A DNA stretch of 64,000 nt from Streblospio benedicti (GCA_019095985.1 CM032661.1:37445830-37509829), one strand, 5' to 3'. Shown: positions 12,601-49,000, numbered from the stretch's first letter. A program made the numbers and translations. Notes: generated by a model from the sequence alone, not told the origin.

Positions 12601-15600
12601 ATATCAAACGTGTGAATGATCCAGTAATATATATTTTCTACCAACCTGGGAGTTGGAATCGTGACCGGAAGTTTGTGAGAGCGATTCTACGTTGGGTTTG
12701 GTGATAGGTGTTGAACAAATTGCTCTCTCATGGATTGATATGTGATATTTATACGTTAAATAGGTACATGTCGTGCAAGTGAAAATGTAAATGTAAAAGT
12801 ACTGGTATTACGGTCTCCTTCCCCGCAACACATGGTCAGACAACTTCACATTCACACCAGGGTCATCGGCATCCTTGTCACACTGATTATGTCTCTCAAC
12901 TCCCTGAGGAACATACAACACTGGCTACACATATCATTTGCTGCTGTGCCGCAGAGATGCTAATGGCTCACATTACTTTTCACTCGCCTCACTTGTACCT
13001 AGTCAACGTTTAGGTTCGACGGAGCAGTGCGCAACTGTTTATGAATGAGTTTGCTCATACCCACCGCCAGACTCGAGCGGGATTCAAACTCACAACCTTA
13101 GGGACCATTCAGTATTTATGACAGGGTGGGGTAGGAGGAATTTAGGACGGGCCATGAACTTTTGTCACAATGTTTGGAGAGGTGGGCTATCAATTTTTTC
13201 ACACACTTCTGAGGGGGGGGCTATCAATGTTTTCACATAAAATTTACCCCTATTTTTTTTAGAGATTTTGTACCAAAATTTACTGTTTTTATATTATGGA
13301 TATCCATCAAATAGGATCTTAGTTAACTGACAATGAATGCATTAACTGTTGGGGTCCGGGTGGGTGGGGGTGGGGGTGTCATCAATTTTTGTCACATGAA
13401 ATTGAGGGGGGTTACCAATTTTTTCACAGAGGTTTGAGGGGGCTATTAATTTGTTCACAGCAATTTTGGAAAATCCTCCTACCCCACCCTGTCACAAATA
13501 CTGAATGGTCCCTTATGGTCACAAGTCCAACTTCCTAACCACGGCGTTACCACGCGGCCACAAAGTGCACACTAATGTTAGTAATGAGCATCATCCGCTT
13601 TGTAGCAAGTGTTTTATGTTCCAAGTGAATTGACAAAAATGCAATATAGTGTGATATGGATGGTACAAAAGCTCCGAGGGGACATCACACCTCACACTTA
13701 TTTTCATCCTATATGGTTTAACTGTAAACACGAGCCCAATGTGACACTTCACAGTTCACACTTCACACTTCATACTTACCAGTTTACACTTCACAGTTTA
13801 TACTTCATATTTCACAGTTCATACTTCACAGTTCACACGTTATACTGCATACCTTACAATTTATACTTCACACTGTGTAACGTGTTTCAATGCAGATTTC
13901 AGCCACACATAAGTGATGACAGCTGATTTTTATTTGGCTGTTAAAAGTTCAAAGCCAGTGCACCAAGCTCACTCATGTCATTCTACAATTATATTGATTC
14001 ATAGTCTTGCTCAACACCCACCAATCATTAGCATTATAAATCTGTAGAAGTAATAATTTTTCTGTTATCTAACCGCGTGGAAAATGATTTTCATTGCTCT
14101 CCAATATGATACCTTTATAATAGTAAATAGGTCCATTTTAACAGTATAAGGGCATCCTAATAAAAATAAATTATGTTATAGCAGAGAAATTATATAGTAC
14201 AATAGTAGCACTTTGGGGAAACTCAACTAATATAAAATAACTGTCCTTGAACTGTTAACAGCTAAATGAAAATCAGCTGTCATCACTTACAAGGTGTGGC
14301 TGAAATCAGCATTGAAACACGTTACACAGTTGTGAGGTATGTACTGTGAAGTGTGAACTGTGAAGCATAAACTGTGAAGTATGAACTGTGAATTGTGGAC
14401 TGTAAAATAAGTATGCAGTGTGAAGTGTCATAGAGCCCAGGGTCCATCACACTTCACACATCACACTCATTTTTATCCTATATGATTTTGGTAGGGTGAA
14501 GCATGATAACATTGAATGGCGATTCTAATGAAAGTTGGGCTTGCAATGAATCTATTTTGAACCATTTTCCTCAAGTGGATTGCTTAACTTTAGTTAGTAT
14601 AGCATTGCGTGCATAAACGCGTATTGATGTTTCCACAGTGTTTTCACCAGTGTTCAACAATGCTCATCTTTCAGGGAAAATATCTTAATATTGGTGCGAG
14701 ACACACCAACTATGAGATAAGTGTTGGCGGTGGCTACTGCACGGAGCCTGAACTAACAGATCTCCGGATTTCTTGTCGCCCACCGGAAAGAAAGCCAGCT
14801 GACGCAGACAACCAAAGGAGCACACATGTTCAGACGGATCATCCTTGTGTAATGGTCAGTATTATTGAGAGTAGTACATTTTATGTTATTCCTAAGAGAA
14901 GTCTTAGCATCAGGTTTATTTTCTGTTGTGTGTGGGCTTGTTGGAGGACCTGGGTTGAAGAACCTGGGTTTGAGGATGGCCGGGTGGTTATTGGAATTGA
15001 TCTTCTGCTCTCCTATTATCATTCTTCCATGTCCTTTATTTAAAATGTTTTTTTTGCGAAATCGCACAGTTTTCTCTTTTCATATTATAGCGCCGTAAAT
15101 TTTCTAATAATGCCCTACATCTGATACCAGCCTACTTCTATTAAACGCCCTCTGAGCCGGCAGGTATTCTGTTCAAGGTCCACCTCTAATAAACACCCCC
15201 TACCTCTAGCGAAATCATTCAATGATCACTGTGCGAGTCTGTTTTGATTTCATAAAGCATTATAAAGGGCTGAATTGTGTAAAGCGCCTACAAAACATTA
15301 TTAACCGTCTACCTCCACTAAACGCCCATCTCTAATAAACGCCCCCCTCTAATAGAAGTATGCCAATAGCCGCCCGGCCTTTGATATAAGATTTACGATA
15401 ACTTTCACTCATTAATTAGAACAGAGTCTCAGGATAGTGTCTACCTTACCATAAGTCTTCTTCCTAGCGACTAAGAACGCGTACTCTGCCCTTAAAATAC
15501 CATATGTTCATGTATGTTTATGAAAGTCATATACATAATATTATATTATATTATGTAATAATAAGAGAGTTTTGCCTTCATTTTAGGTGAAAGTCGGAAA

Positions 15601-17131
15601 CTTGCAGTCATTTATAGGATATTTAGAGTATGCGGATGCAAGGAACTTTGCCTTTCGTTGTAAGTATTCCATTCAACATAAACACTTCAAATAGTTAGTC
15701 ATTTCGTAAATTCACAAAACACTTTTTACTTGCAAAATTCATTGATACATTTTTCAACTGCTGTTGACATCCTCAAACTGACTATCTGCGCATATCAGGC
15801 AGTCAATCTTCTTGGCGGGTCATAGACTCGTAAGAGCTGGTGGGCCCCCTCGTCCTGGTTCATGACCTGCCTGATGGTTCGGATGTGTACCGCCTACTTA
15901 CTTGTTCCCGTTTTCCAGTCACTCTCTCTGTCAATCGTACCGGTACTATCCCAATATATGTCCTGGTTATGTTGGCCTACATGGTACATTATTGTGCTTT
16001 TGTTCAATTCAGTCAGAGATTCCGTCCTCGTAGATTTCATGTAGGCTATATCTTCTTTCTGTTCGTATCCACATCTTTCACACGTTCTGTCAGTCTCGTA
16101 CCAAACTTTCTCGCAAGCCTATGATCCAATTCTCGGCGCCTTATTTGAGAAGATTGTCATTCTGAGGATGTCAACAGTAGTTGACGAAACTGTCAATGAT
16201 TTTCTTAAAGTAAAAAATGTGTCGCGAACTTAAGAAATGAGTATCTATACATTACCAACACGATGAAGACGTTCAAAAAAGTACAAATAGTGTTGGTGTT
16301 GTTTTTTCAGGATCTAAATCAAACATGTATTGAGCCCGAAAAAATAAATAAAAACAGATGCATACATTACAGACGATTGATTACATACAATACATTTGAA
16401 TACACACAAGTTAAAAAAATGAGTATCTATACATCACCAACACGATGAAGACGTTCAAAAAAGTACAAATAGTGTTGACCTTCTGCGATATGATGATGTT
16501 TATTTTATGCCGTCATGTATGCAGCTTTGATTCTTAACATGAAAAATGAATGCTTTAAAGTTTTAAGATGGCCGTTTCAGCCACACCACCGAAGTGGACA
16601 CTCCCTGTGTGGATCACAATTGGTTTTGTCGGCAGCGTCATTCTGGTTGTAGCTGTACCCGTATATGTTGTTCGCAAAGGTAGTGTAGTTATTTGTTTAA
16701 ATAAAAAATGGTACACTATGTATATAAGAGCGAGACATCCATATCATAGAGCGCAACTGCTGCATTCACTTCCTTGGTTCTATTTCTTCTATGCAAACAT
16801 TATTTTTCTAAAGATTTCTTAAAGTATGAAACAGCGTCTGTCAAATAACATGTTTTTGTCATAAATTGACTTACCAATATTACTATTTATACCAATAGTG
16901 CTTGTCTATGAAATCATGACAAATTTCACTGACTGAAATAACTGCATTTAATATATACAAGTAATATTTAGACCGCAGAATAATGGTCTTTGTAATAAAT
17001 CAACACGAAGCCATTACTAATTATTTTTCAATTGTGTGTTAATTATATGTTGATGATATTTTAATCTAATTTCAGGTATAACTTTTCCTGGCCTCTTTCC
17101 ACCTAAAAAAGAAGACCAACAAAACGTCTAA
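9551..17131 (+). CDS. Gene 1: EGF / plexin-like IPT single-pass membrane protein (3' part)
   Basis: Ten exons join in phase and encode about 449 residues: 9551-9673, 9939-10083, 10254-10460, 10959-11091, 11905-12074, 12411-12573, 14675-14854, 15587-15659, 16581-16679 and 17076-17131. Order: one EGF module; IPT/TIG 1 (PSIENIFPTYGPLAGGT); a plexin-type IPT 2 (ADPKIDIFFPN.TIIAGG then DLTVEGEYL); IPT 3 (FVKFDPLVQYFNPNAG then ITIKGKYL); VKVGNLQSFIGYLEY; one hydrophobic helix starting WTLPVWITIGFVGSV; and a tail ending KKEDQQNV. The architecture matches the ectodomains of plexins and MET-type receptors, but no kinase or GAP domain follows. It is probably a cell-surface binding or adhesion protein, or a decoy-like receptor; this is inference. 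Codons are AT-rich, unlike genes 2 and 3. The N-terminus lies upstream. Confidence 0.8.
9939..10083 (+). CDS. Gene 1 exon: IPT/TIG domain 1
   Basis: Acceptor ccacacag, donor GTACGT, phase 1 to 2. The translation contains PSIENIFPTYGPLAGGTLVT and GRYL, the classic start of an IPT/TIG immunoglobulin-like fold, and ends VGNHMCTVIA. No ATG-started open frame covers it; it was found from the domain pattern and the splice phases. Confidence 0.85.
10254..10460 (+). CDS. Gene 1 exon: end of IPT 1, start of IPT 2
   Basis: Acceptor gttttcag, donor GTGAGA, phase 2 to 2. It contains FVYKADPKIDIFFPN, the plexin-like junction into the second IPT domain. Confidence 0.85.
10959..11091 (+). CDS. Gene 1 exon: IPT 2 core
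   Basis: Acceptor ctatttcag, donor GTGAGC, phase 2 to 0. It reads GGIDLTVEGEYLDSV, completing the IPT start left open by the previous exon. Confidence 0.85.
11905..12074 (+). CDS. Gene 1 exon: IPT 2 end and linker
   Basis: Acceptor cttcctag, donor GTAGTG, phase 0 to 2. It contains ECRVLSSLRLVCPTPAL, the usual Cys-x(n)-C-P end of a plexin IPT. Confidence 0.85.
12411..12573 (+). CDS. Gene 1 exon: start of IPT 3
   Basis: Acceptor tctcttgtag, donor GTACTG, phase 2 to 0. It ends FVKFDPLVQYFNPNAG...ITIK, the beginning of a third IPT domain. Confidence 0.85.
12640..12760 (+). repeat. SINE head fragment
   Basis: Contains GGAGTTGGAATCGTGACCGG and GGGTTTGGTGATAGGTGTTG, matching the SINE heads at 21.7 and 22.0 kb. 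Confidence 0.6.
12795..13560 (-). repeat. tRNA-derived SINE, near full length, split by a MITE
   Basis: On the minus strand: head GGTTAGGAAGTTGGACTTGT with box B GAGTTTGAATCCCG, then a body with AGCCATTAGC, CTCAGGGAGTTGAGA and GTGACAAGGATGCC.ATGACC. The copy at 39.25-39.51 kb (plus) has the same order and the same tail, so this is a defined family of roughly 300-350 bp. A TIR element at 13101-13512 interrupts it between the two promoter boxes. Confidence 0.7.
13101..13512. mobile_element. PIF/Harbinger-like MITE with TTA target duplication
   Basis: Terminal inverted repeats of about 40 bp start GGGACCATTCAGTATTT and continue GACAGGGTGGGGTAGGAGGA; the right end is their complement with few changes. 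TTA flanks both sides (13098-13100 and 13513-13515). A 3-bp TWA duplication and GG-starting TIRs are typical of PIF/Harbinger. There is no transposase frame. It is inserted in the SINE at 12.8-13.56 kb. Confidence 0.8.
13735..14437. repeat. Long foldback element with TTCACAGTT-rich arms
   Basis: The arms are inverted copies. The left (13735 to about 13940) holds many CACACTTCACAGTT-type units, then TGTAACGTGTTTCAATGC and AGTGATGACAGCTGATTTT. The right (about 14250-14437) is the complement in the opposite order. The spacer is AT-rich. Outside the arms, a similar block (CATCACAC.TCACACT.ATTTT.ATCCTATATG) occurs in direct orientation at about 13684 and 14463. Confidence 0.75.
14675..14854 (+). 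CDS. Gene 1 exon: IPT 3 end
   Basis: Acceptor ctttcag, donor GTCAGT, phase 0 to 0. It contains GKYLNIG, SVGGGYC and LRISCRPPE, a typical IPT with paired cysteines. Confidence 0.85.
15131..15362. repeat. TIR element with AATAAACGCCC repeats
   Basis: The ends are inverted (TACTTCTATTA and TAATAGAAGTA). Inside, CTCTAATAAACGCCCC-type words occur several times. Non-autonomous, within a gene 1 intron. Confidence 0.6.
15587..15659 (+). CDS. Gene 1 exon: plexin-like juxtamembrane segment
   Basis: Acceptor cattttag, donor GTAAGT, phase 0 to 1. It reads VKVGNLQSFIGYLEYADARN, resembling the end of a plexin IPT domain. Confidence 0.8.
15713..16230. repeat. Foldback element
   Basis: The left arm (TTTTTACTTGCAAAATTCAT...CTGTTGACATCCTCA) and the right arm around 16150-16230 are inverted copies of about 65 bp. 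The roughly 370 bp between them has no exon borders. Confidence 0.6.
16239..16480. repeat. Direct repeat, two copies of about 60 bp
   Basis: ATGAGTATCTATACAT.ACCA followed by ACACGATGAAGACGTTC occurs at 16239 and again at 16418, nearly identical. The spacing is about 179 bp. Confidence 0.85.
16581..16679 (+). CDS. Gene 1 exon: transmembrane helix
   Basis: The start at 16581 (acceptor gccgtttcag) is chosen because it gives the phase 1 demanded by the exon before. The ATG at 16568 does not fit that phase. It encodes TPPKWTLPVWITIGFVGSV and a further hydrophobic run ending VVRK, then donor GTAGTG. Confidence 0.8.
17076..17131 (+). CDS. Gene 1 last exon: short cytoplasmic tail and stop
   Basis: Acceptor ctaatttcag, phase 1. 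It reads GITFPGLFPPKKEDQQNV and then TAA. No signalling domain is possible after this. Confidence 0.8.
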
Positions 17132-17172
17132 TGGTGCAGGGACGCCACCTTAAACCTTTGTGATTATTATGA

Positions 17173-17182
17173 AATAAATAAA
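17173..17182 (+). terminator. Polyadenylation signal of gene 1
   Basis: Two overlapping AATAAA hexamers about 45 nt after the stop codon. Confidence 0.7.
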
Positions 17183-18660
17183 CCTCTTCGATAATAATAG
17201 TTTCATTGTTCTTTATATTGATTTTATACAGTTGTGTTAAGCCATACACAGGTTGTGACGTTTTCATAGCAAGCTTTTGTAGCTAAGAAATCTTCATTTA
17301 TTTGTGCACCGACTGTAATGTATTGTATGTGATATGTACACGTTTAGCATTCATATTTCAATAAGAAATACACCATTCATTTGGCAGACTATAGAGACTA
17401 TTCTCAATGCAAACAGTCAAGCACTGAGAGGCGCATTTGTTTGTACGTTTTCTCCGCATGTATTATAAGTACATGTAATATACCACGAGCCATAACTGAT
17501 CTGTTTGCAAATGGATTCAATCAACGTGCACCCAAATAAGGCAATGCCCACCCCCGTATCTGTCACACTTTTCCTTTTCATGCATACAACACACATACTA
17601 GCGTAAACGAGTGTGTTGTTTTCAACGCACATTGATGTTCTCCTCAATATATAAATATATTCAACGGTGTTGATCATCTACCCAGAAGTTCAATTCTGAT
17701 ATAGGTGTCCATTTCAAAATATATCATGTTGTTTCAAATGGAGGTTGCATTGTGAAAAGCGTACAAGCAATGATAGTCAAGTTTTAACAATTTGCATACT
17801 TTGTCTTTCCTACCACTGAATTTAAATTCCAAAACTCTCAATGTATTTTCTCTGCTATCTAAAAACAATAACAACACTTGTTTTTCATCTATAAGGAGAC
17901 TTTCTCAACTTCAATTAGAAATTGATAACAAAACAAAATCCAAAAATCCAAAAAACAATACTTCTAAGGTTAAAGCACAAGTGATATCTTCTTTTTAATA
18001 GTTTATTGTAAACATTGGGAGGAGATTGTAAGGAAGTGGGATGTGGACGAAAAGAGGGATTTGGGAAAACACCAAAACATGGATGCGAGAATTCTTAAGC
18101 CCTACCAACACCCATACAGGCCAGTCAACTATTCAAAACCAAAGGCAAGTGTATCAGTGAACTTCGTAAAATATTTGATATTTGAAAAAATTCTTTTCAA
18201 TTTTAAGCAAATCAAAGCCACCGATGCAGTTGTCTTTGGTTTAGAATAGTTAACTGTTTAAACCCTCCTTAATTTACGGACGCTATTGGGAGTTGGGCAA
18301 AGTGGTCCAATTTCTTACGTGTTCCTATTATATGAAGAACATTTTAACAACATCATAATAATTGCAAAAAGGAAAATAGAGAGGAAAAGGTGTCCCCTAT
18401 CGGGAAGAGGCGTACCAATTATACATGGGATCCCTACACTATGCTCAAACTTTACTGTAAACCCATGTGCATATATTACCGACACTGCGGTCTGCCTGTA
18501 TCAGTAACCCCTGATCATTGTTTATGCCGGAGACGCAGGTACAGTGTTATCAGTGTTCTGATAAGAGCTGCCAGTATTACCTGTATGTATTACCTACTGA
18601 TGCTATTATTAGACAATAATGAGGATACATGTTTATGACAAAAATGCACACATTTGTACC
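17183..18660. other. Intergenic region between genes 1 and 2
   Basis: No exon seen. An inverted pair at 18122-18150 and 18227-18256 (CAGTCAACTATTCAAAACCA and its complement) marks a small foldback element. The rest is unremarkable AT-rich DNA. Confidence 0.5.
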
Positions 18661-18669
18661 CAATCACTG

Positions 18670-18690
18670 GAGTAGTATAATATAAATGTG
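18670..18690 (+). promoter_or_regulatory. Possible TATA-type promoter of gene 2
   Basis: TATAATATAAAT lies about 250 nt before the start codon of gene 2. Only position and motif support it; the transcription start cannot be seen. Confidence 0.3.
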
Positions 18691-18926
18691 CTCCCTTAGT
18701 TGTTCTGTGAGAATTCAGAGAGTTTGATGGTAAGAATTCTCATTTTTATTGGAATTTGAGAGCGGTTTGTGCGTTTGACTGCTTTGTGACAGTTGCAGTT
18801 CAGAATTTTTGTCAGTTCAAAATGACGGATTTGTTAGATTTGTATTGATTCTGTGATAGTTGACTTACAAGTGATCGGAATATATGAGCAGTAACACTTT
18901 TGAAAACGCAATTTAGCGTACTGACA

Positions 18927-43738
<24,812 letters not shown>

Positions 43739-43792
43739 GTGAGTACTGTCTGTTCTAACCAGCGGCAGATCCAGCCCACCACTTTTTCAAAT

Positions 43793-43972
43793 TACAGTAG
43801 AACCTCCAATCAAGACCAACTATATATTGAGGTCAACTCCGTAAGACAACCATTTTTCATGCTTTCAAACATTTATAAAGTGAGTAAAATGAGCCTTGCC
43901 ATAAAGACCACCTGCATTGAGGCCACGTGAGGTCAGCCCCGCGGGTGGTCTTAATAGAAAGGTTCTACTGTA
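43793..43972. mobile_element. TA-CAGTAGAACC MITE
   Basis: Ends TACAGTAGAACCTCCAATCA and TCTTAATAGAAAGGTTCTACTGTA are inverted, bounded by TA. 180 bp, non-coding, of Tc1/mariner-pogo type. It provides the stop codon for unspliced reading past exon 23. Confidence 0.8.
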
Positions 43973-45802
43973 AAGATGATGTTATTTGATTGGGGATTTT
44001 ATGGGAATCCCCACGATGGGTGAAAAGTCCCAAGCCATTGTCTTTCTTAATCAGTATGTCCGTGTCCTGTTATTCGTCTGCCAAGGCCGCCTTATTCCTT
44101 AAAATTAACTCACGTACTTTAGATTACGTGAGATTCTCATTAGATCATACAGTGCTCATAGCATAAATACCAGACGTGTGTCATGACAGCTGAGTGGCGA
44201 ATATTTTCATTGGGTCAGATAGCAATTCAAGTAAAATGAATGATTAGACTTCCGGGCTAGACGTACATTGAAAGGTGAAGTTTCATGGGAAGGCCACGCA
44301 TAAGACAGAATTGCAGCACAAACGTAAGTACAAAATTCCGGTTTCCACGGAAAGGAGGAAACTGTGACCAGGAATGTGCATGTAGCTATATTGGCCGACT
44401 ATAATTAAATCCTTGTTTCAAGGCAGATTAATTATTCTACCAATTAGGAGACTTATTGCATGATGTCAGGTCATATGTTCATGTGCGTAAAAAGGGGTGT
44501 TCTACAGCTCCGTTCACGTAGCAACATACACGTGAAAATAACGTGTTTACTACCATTGTAAACAGGGAATGATAGTTTCCAATGCTTGTAGACTAGTTAG
44601 TAAACATCTTGTAAACTGACAGTCTACAGCCCATTCCCATGGCTGTTAACAACCTGGTTTATAAACCTGTTTAAAGGACATTGATCCCAATGGATTTAGA
44701 TTCTGTTAAAGCCCCAGTCGGACCGTCCTGAATGTTTATCACCGAATGTTTACTATATGGCAAAAGATAACAAAAACGATTGTGATAAAAGAGCCTATCT
44801 TTTAAGACAGAGTATGTGCCAATTAACAATTGTTAGAATACTAAGATGTTTTTTGTTCAATCTACAAATGCTGGTTGTTGGGTGAAGTTGTGCATGAACA
44901 TCCCAGTGATTTGAGCTGCAACCCCATTCACTGATTTTTATGTAAAATTATGTCCAACGTCTCTTATCTGAATATCTGATTCAACCAGGGACCTGTGAAT
45001 GTTGAGACCAGTCTACTTTCTGGAGTATCTGCATTAATAAATGGTAATACCGAGCAAAAATACTTGTGATAGTGAAACCATTATATAAATACATACATAT
45101 ATAAATTCATAGGCACAACCATGCATTTTTATGTGTTTATATGAGTAATTGATGTGACACAATTAATATAATTCCAACGTACAGTTCTTGTATTTATTTC
45201 CACAATATAAATCAAGCATTGTCACATTCAATTTCCAGGTCATAAAACACTCATATTTCATCCTGTGTCCTGTGTAGCAAGACCAACTCAAAATTAACAT
45301 GCAAACAGCTATGAATATACGAAAGAATCATTGCACAGAGATTTCTAGTCTCAGAAAACCCATACATTATCTTACTTTCTGTTGTCATGAACGACGTAAG
45401 AGTCACTGAAAGTATTCTGTTTGGACTGCAAGTCTAAGAAACTTCTAACTGTTATCTGATCTTACTACCATCACATATTTGCTGTTTGGGGTATTTGTCT
45501 TTGTGCTTTTACAGCCATATAATTGTATTTATGAACCCCTATATAGCAATATAGCAGTTGGAGAAGGGCTCCTCATCTAACGCACATAATATGCAGGCCA
45601 CGATCTATCACATCCCAGGGTGTAGGGAACGGGGGGTAGGGGGTGAAGATATGTGGTCCGCTAATGAATTTACATACAGTAATGTTAATTTGAAGTGGGC
45701 TGAAATATCAAATGTTTCGGCAAATTTCACCTTGTCAAAATGGTCTCATTTTTATAAATACACCCTGTGCCATGATACATGGTAGCCCCTGAATGACGCT
45801 CT
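43973..45802. other. Region between convergent genes 2 and 3
   Basis: AT-rich, no exon seen on either strand. TTTATT at about 45191 is a possible polyadenylation signal (AATAAA) for gene 3 on the minus strand. The expected thioester-domain exons of gene 2 are absent. Confidence 0.5.
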
Positions 45803-46007
45803 CTACACGTGAAAGGAGTGTATGTCCCGCCGCTTCTGTATGGAGTCCATACTAGTGCTACATGTGAAGATGGAGTCATCCCGCTTGAGGCCACTGTTGT
45901 CCATGAAGGAGGACGAGGCAGAACTCTCCGTCATTAATCCCCGTGAGGAGGAAGTGGAGGAAAACCTGCCGGCAGCTTCAGCCTTCAGACGTCCACAGCG
46001 GGTCATT
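45803..46007 (-). CDS. Gene 3 exon L: cytoplasmic tail and stop
   Basis: Acceptor ttttag on the minus strand, phase 2. It reads MTRCGRLKAEAAGRFSSTSS and ends KRRDIHSFHV then TAG. Rich in Ser/Thr, with several possible phosphorylation sites. Confidence 0.8.
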
Positions 46008-49000
46008 CTAAAAGCAATGTTAGTTAACTATGGATGTAGAGCGTTAATTTGGAACAGTTAGGTACATCATATAGCAATAAGCCAGGAAGAAAGCAAGAAG
46101 AACGTATGAATGTGTTGATTGGAACAGCAAAAAATTTGAGTTAATTGAAGCACTTGTTAATATCTCTGCTCAATACACCTCCCATCCAGTCAACCGCGAT
46201 AACCATAATGATCACCCATCAAACGAACCATGACAATCGTACTGACCTGCCTATGACGAGCATGATAACGAGGTCCACGCACTCTATGATGGTCAGTATT
46301 GAGGCGCCAGCGAACAGTCCGAGCTGACCGCCCACCTCGCCGAACAGACTCTCTGCGGGGTAGCCCTCGCTCTGGACAATCTCAGTGAATGTCAGCTCGC
46401 GGAACTGGAATGACACCAGCACCTGAAACACCAAGGAGGGTCTTTGATATTATTGTCTGCAGATGTAGCATTGGAATGGAATATTTGCAGATCTAAAGAT
46501 GAAAACATAATGTGTGGGAAAGTGATATAGTTGATTGATCTTCAACAAAAGATGTTACGGATTCATTGTTAAATCGACATGGGTTCTGAAATGTCATTTA
46601 TATAGGACACATGAAAAGGAGTATTATGGAGTACTGAGTACGATAAGGAGTAGTATGTGTGTGTTAGAAAATTCCATGTGGAACATACCATATATAGGGG
46701 TTTATTGAGAAATTGTTACCGTTTTTGGCATTGGCAAATGATATTTCATTTTATCTAATAATACCGATAGATCATTTGGGAAGAGGATATTACTTAGTTT
46801 CTGGCTTTTTAAAGCATTAGTTAGTATGTATTTTAAATTCATTTAGAATACCAGCGTTCATGCCACCACACTATAAGGGCAATGGTCTGTTTCAGTGTAG
46901 AGGTAACATTAGCTTGCACGAGTAGTGTCTAGGCCTGCTTGAGCGAGCGTTAGTGAACGAGAGCATGGTAAGACACCACAAGTGCATAGCTAGTGTTATT
47001 TCAACATTAAAACAGACCATTGCCTTATTATCTCCCCAGTTTAACCGAATTATTTAACTTGATGGTGTTTACCATTCACAAAGTAAGGAGATAACATAAT
47101 CTCCTACGGCTCTTAACCAATCAGAATCGAGAATGAACGGCAAACTGGGAAGAAAATACTGTACTTTCTGCAGCAAAGAGTGGAAAAGCCAAGAAGCAGA
47201 ATGGACATGATATTATACGTACCATCCATGCACATCAAACTGACACAGTTGCACCCGTTCATCTCGAAATCTGATCAAACTCATGGATAATTCAAACATA
47301 TCGCAAATTCCCTTATCATGCAGAATTCCACATATTTAAAATAACTCATTTGGTTTAACTCCCCAACTCAATTTCGATTTAAACAGGTGTACATAGGCTA
47401 CGTGTACGAAACTGTAGTAACAAGCTGTACATTACCTCACAGTAACACACATGTTGGAACCTGACAATATTTGTCAAATGAATAAATTAATTTCGACGTG
47501 CTTCTGATGGAAATGCATGGTGATGTGTTTGCTACAACAATGAACTTTTCAAGTTTAAGCGTTTTATATATTACATTTCTATGCGTACGCATTCCTCCTA
47601 CCTTTTTACTCGGATCAAGTGTGGTTGAATTCTGCTTAAAAGAAAAATTGACATCAATCTCCGTACAAATTACATGTGGGATAGAAAAGACTGTTTTCGA
47701 CATGTCTACATTCCACTATAAATGCTGGAAACAAACATGTTAACACAATGTGAAGATTCTATGTCCATCCTGGAAACAAAATCGTTTATAATAAAAAATG
47801 TAAATGTAAACTCCCTTTTTACAAGCCTGTACACATACTGTTTCCCAATATTCATCTTAAATGTTATAATTCCTTCTCATTTTAGTATCCTATATACAAG
47901 AAGTAAATGTATTGACTTCTGTTGCCAGCTTTTCTCAATAGCGTGAGACTCCATCAGCTGAACCAGAGTACCGCTTTACCCTTGTCCTCTGTCATCCGAT
48001 AATAATTTATCGTGCATTTCATTGGCTGAAATCGTTTGTAAAAGAGTTAATGCCTATGACACATCCGGCAGTACTGCCTTCCTACTGTCTAAAATTCATG
48101 GATAGTGGGGATCAGTGTGTGTCCAGTATTGTGAAAATGCTACATGAGCACTTTCTTTGCCTGTACGGAGACAGAGGCGGAACCTTTCATTATCTGTAGT
48201 AATATGGCCTATTCAGCATTACAGCATAGCCGTAGGTACATGTAGGCCGTAGGGAGCCAGTATGCCACGCCGTACATCATTACTTGTCTAAGACTCCGCA
48301 AAAATGTCCGCACGACCGGTTGTGTCAAGCATCAGTCTGACAGCCACGATTATTTTTACTGTGTGGTAGGAGATGAAAAATGGATGTAGGAAAAATACAG
48401 TTTTTTCATATTAAAATCACGTCTGCGACGCGACAGTGCGCCAAATACGGTATGTAGTTGGTACATTCACCATTAATATTCGTGACTGTCTGATTTATTC
48501 TTGCAGGTGTTTCAAAGCTTACTTTAAGATTCGATGTTGTCCTAGCCCATGGGTTACTTAATGAATGATAACATATGATAAAGTGCAATGCGGTAAAATA
48601 CAACTGCAATATGGATGGTAACATTTAATCATAAGCACTATTAATAAGGTACACTAATAATATCTAATGGTTAGTTCAAAATTGATATATAGTTTAGTAC
48701 ATCAGCACAACCATTTTACTTGTTAGTGTAACAACATATAACTTGTTAGACTTGTTAGTCGCAGGCCAGTGAGAAACTTGTTAGTTGAGAATAAATTTTG
48801 TATATAAAACATTTCCAATCTGGACACAAGGGGTCTCAACATAGAACCTTGTACAGAACTGGCAGACCCGTGATGATTTTGCCCCTCCCCCACCAATGGA
48901 CGCAATCCATAAAGAGATCCACTGGTTGCTACCCCCTTCCCCATTCCCCCAAAATTCTGGGCCTGCCAGTGGTCGTATCACGGGCGTGCTTTCGTCTGCT

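Noticed and set aside
14609-15043. 144-residue plus-strand frame
   Set aside because: Only the part at 14675-14854 is an exon of gene 1. The rest is intron read through.
16568-16822. ATG-started membrane protein MAVSATPPKW...
   Set aside because: The splice phase of the preceding exon selects the acceptor at 16580, which makes this the transmembrane exon of gene 1, not a separate gene.
17132-18660. A kinase or plexin GAP domain following the gene 1 helix
   Set aside because: A stop codon and AATAAA follow the short tail, and no such exon is seen before gene 2.
45803-46061. Plus-strand frame MSRRFCMESILV... as a last exon of gene 2
   Set aside because: It is antisense to the channel tail exon, which has the correct phase and stop. 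No acceptor or family match supports the plus strand.
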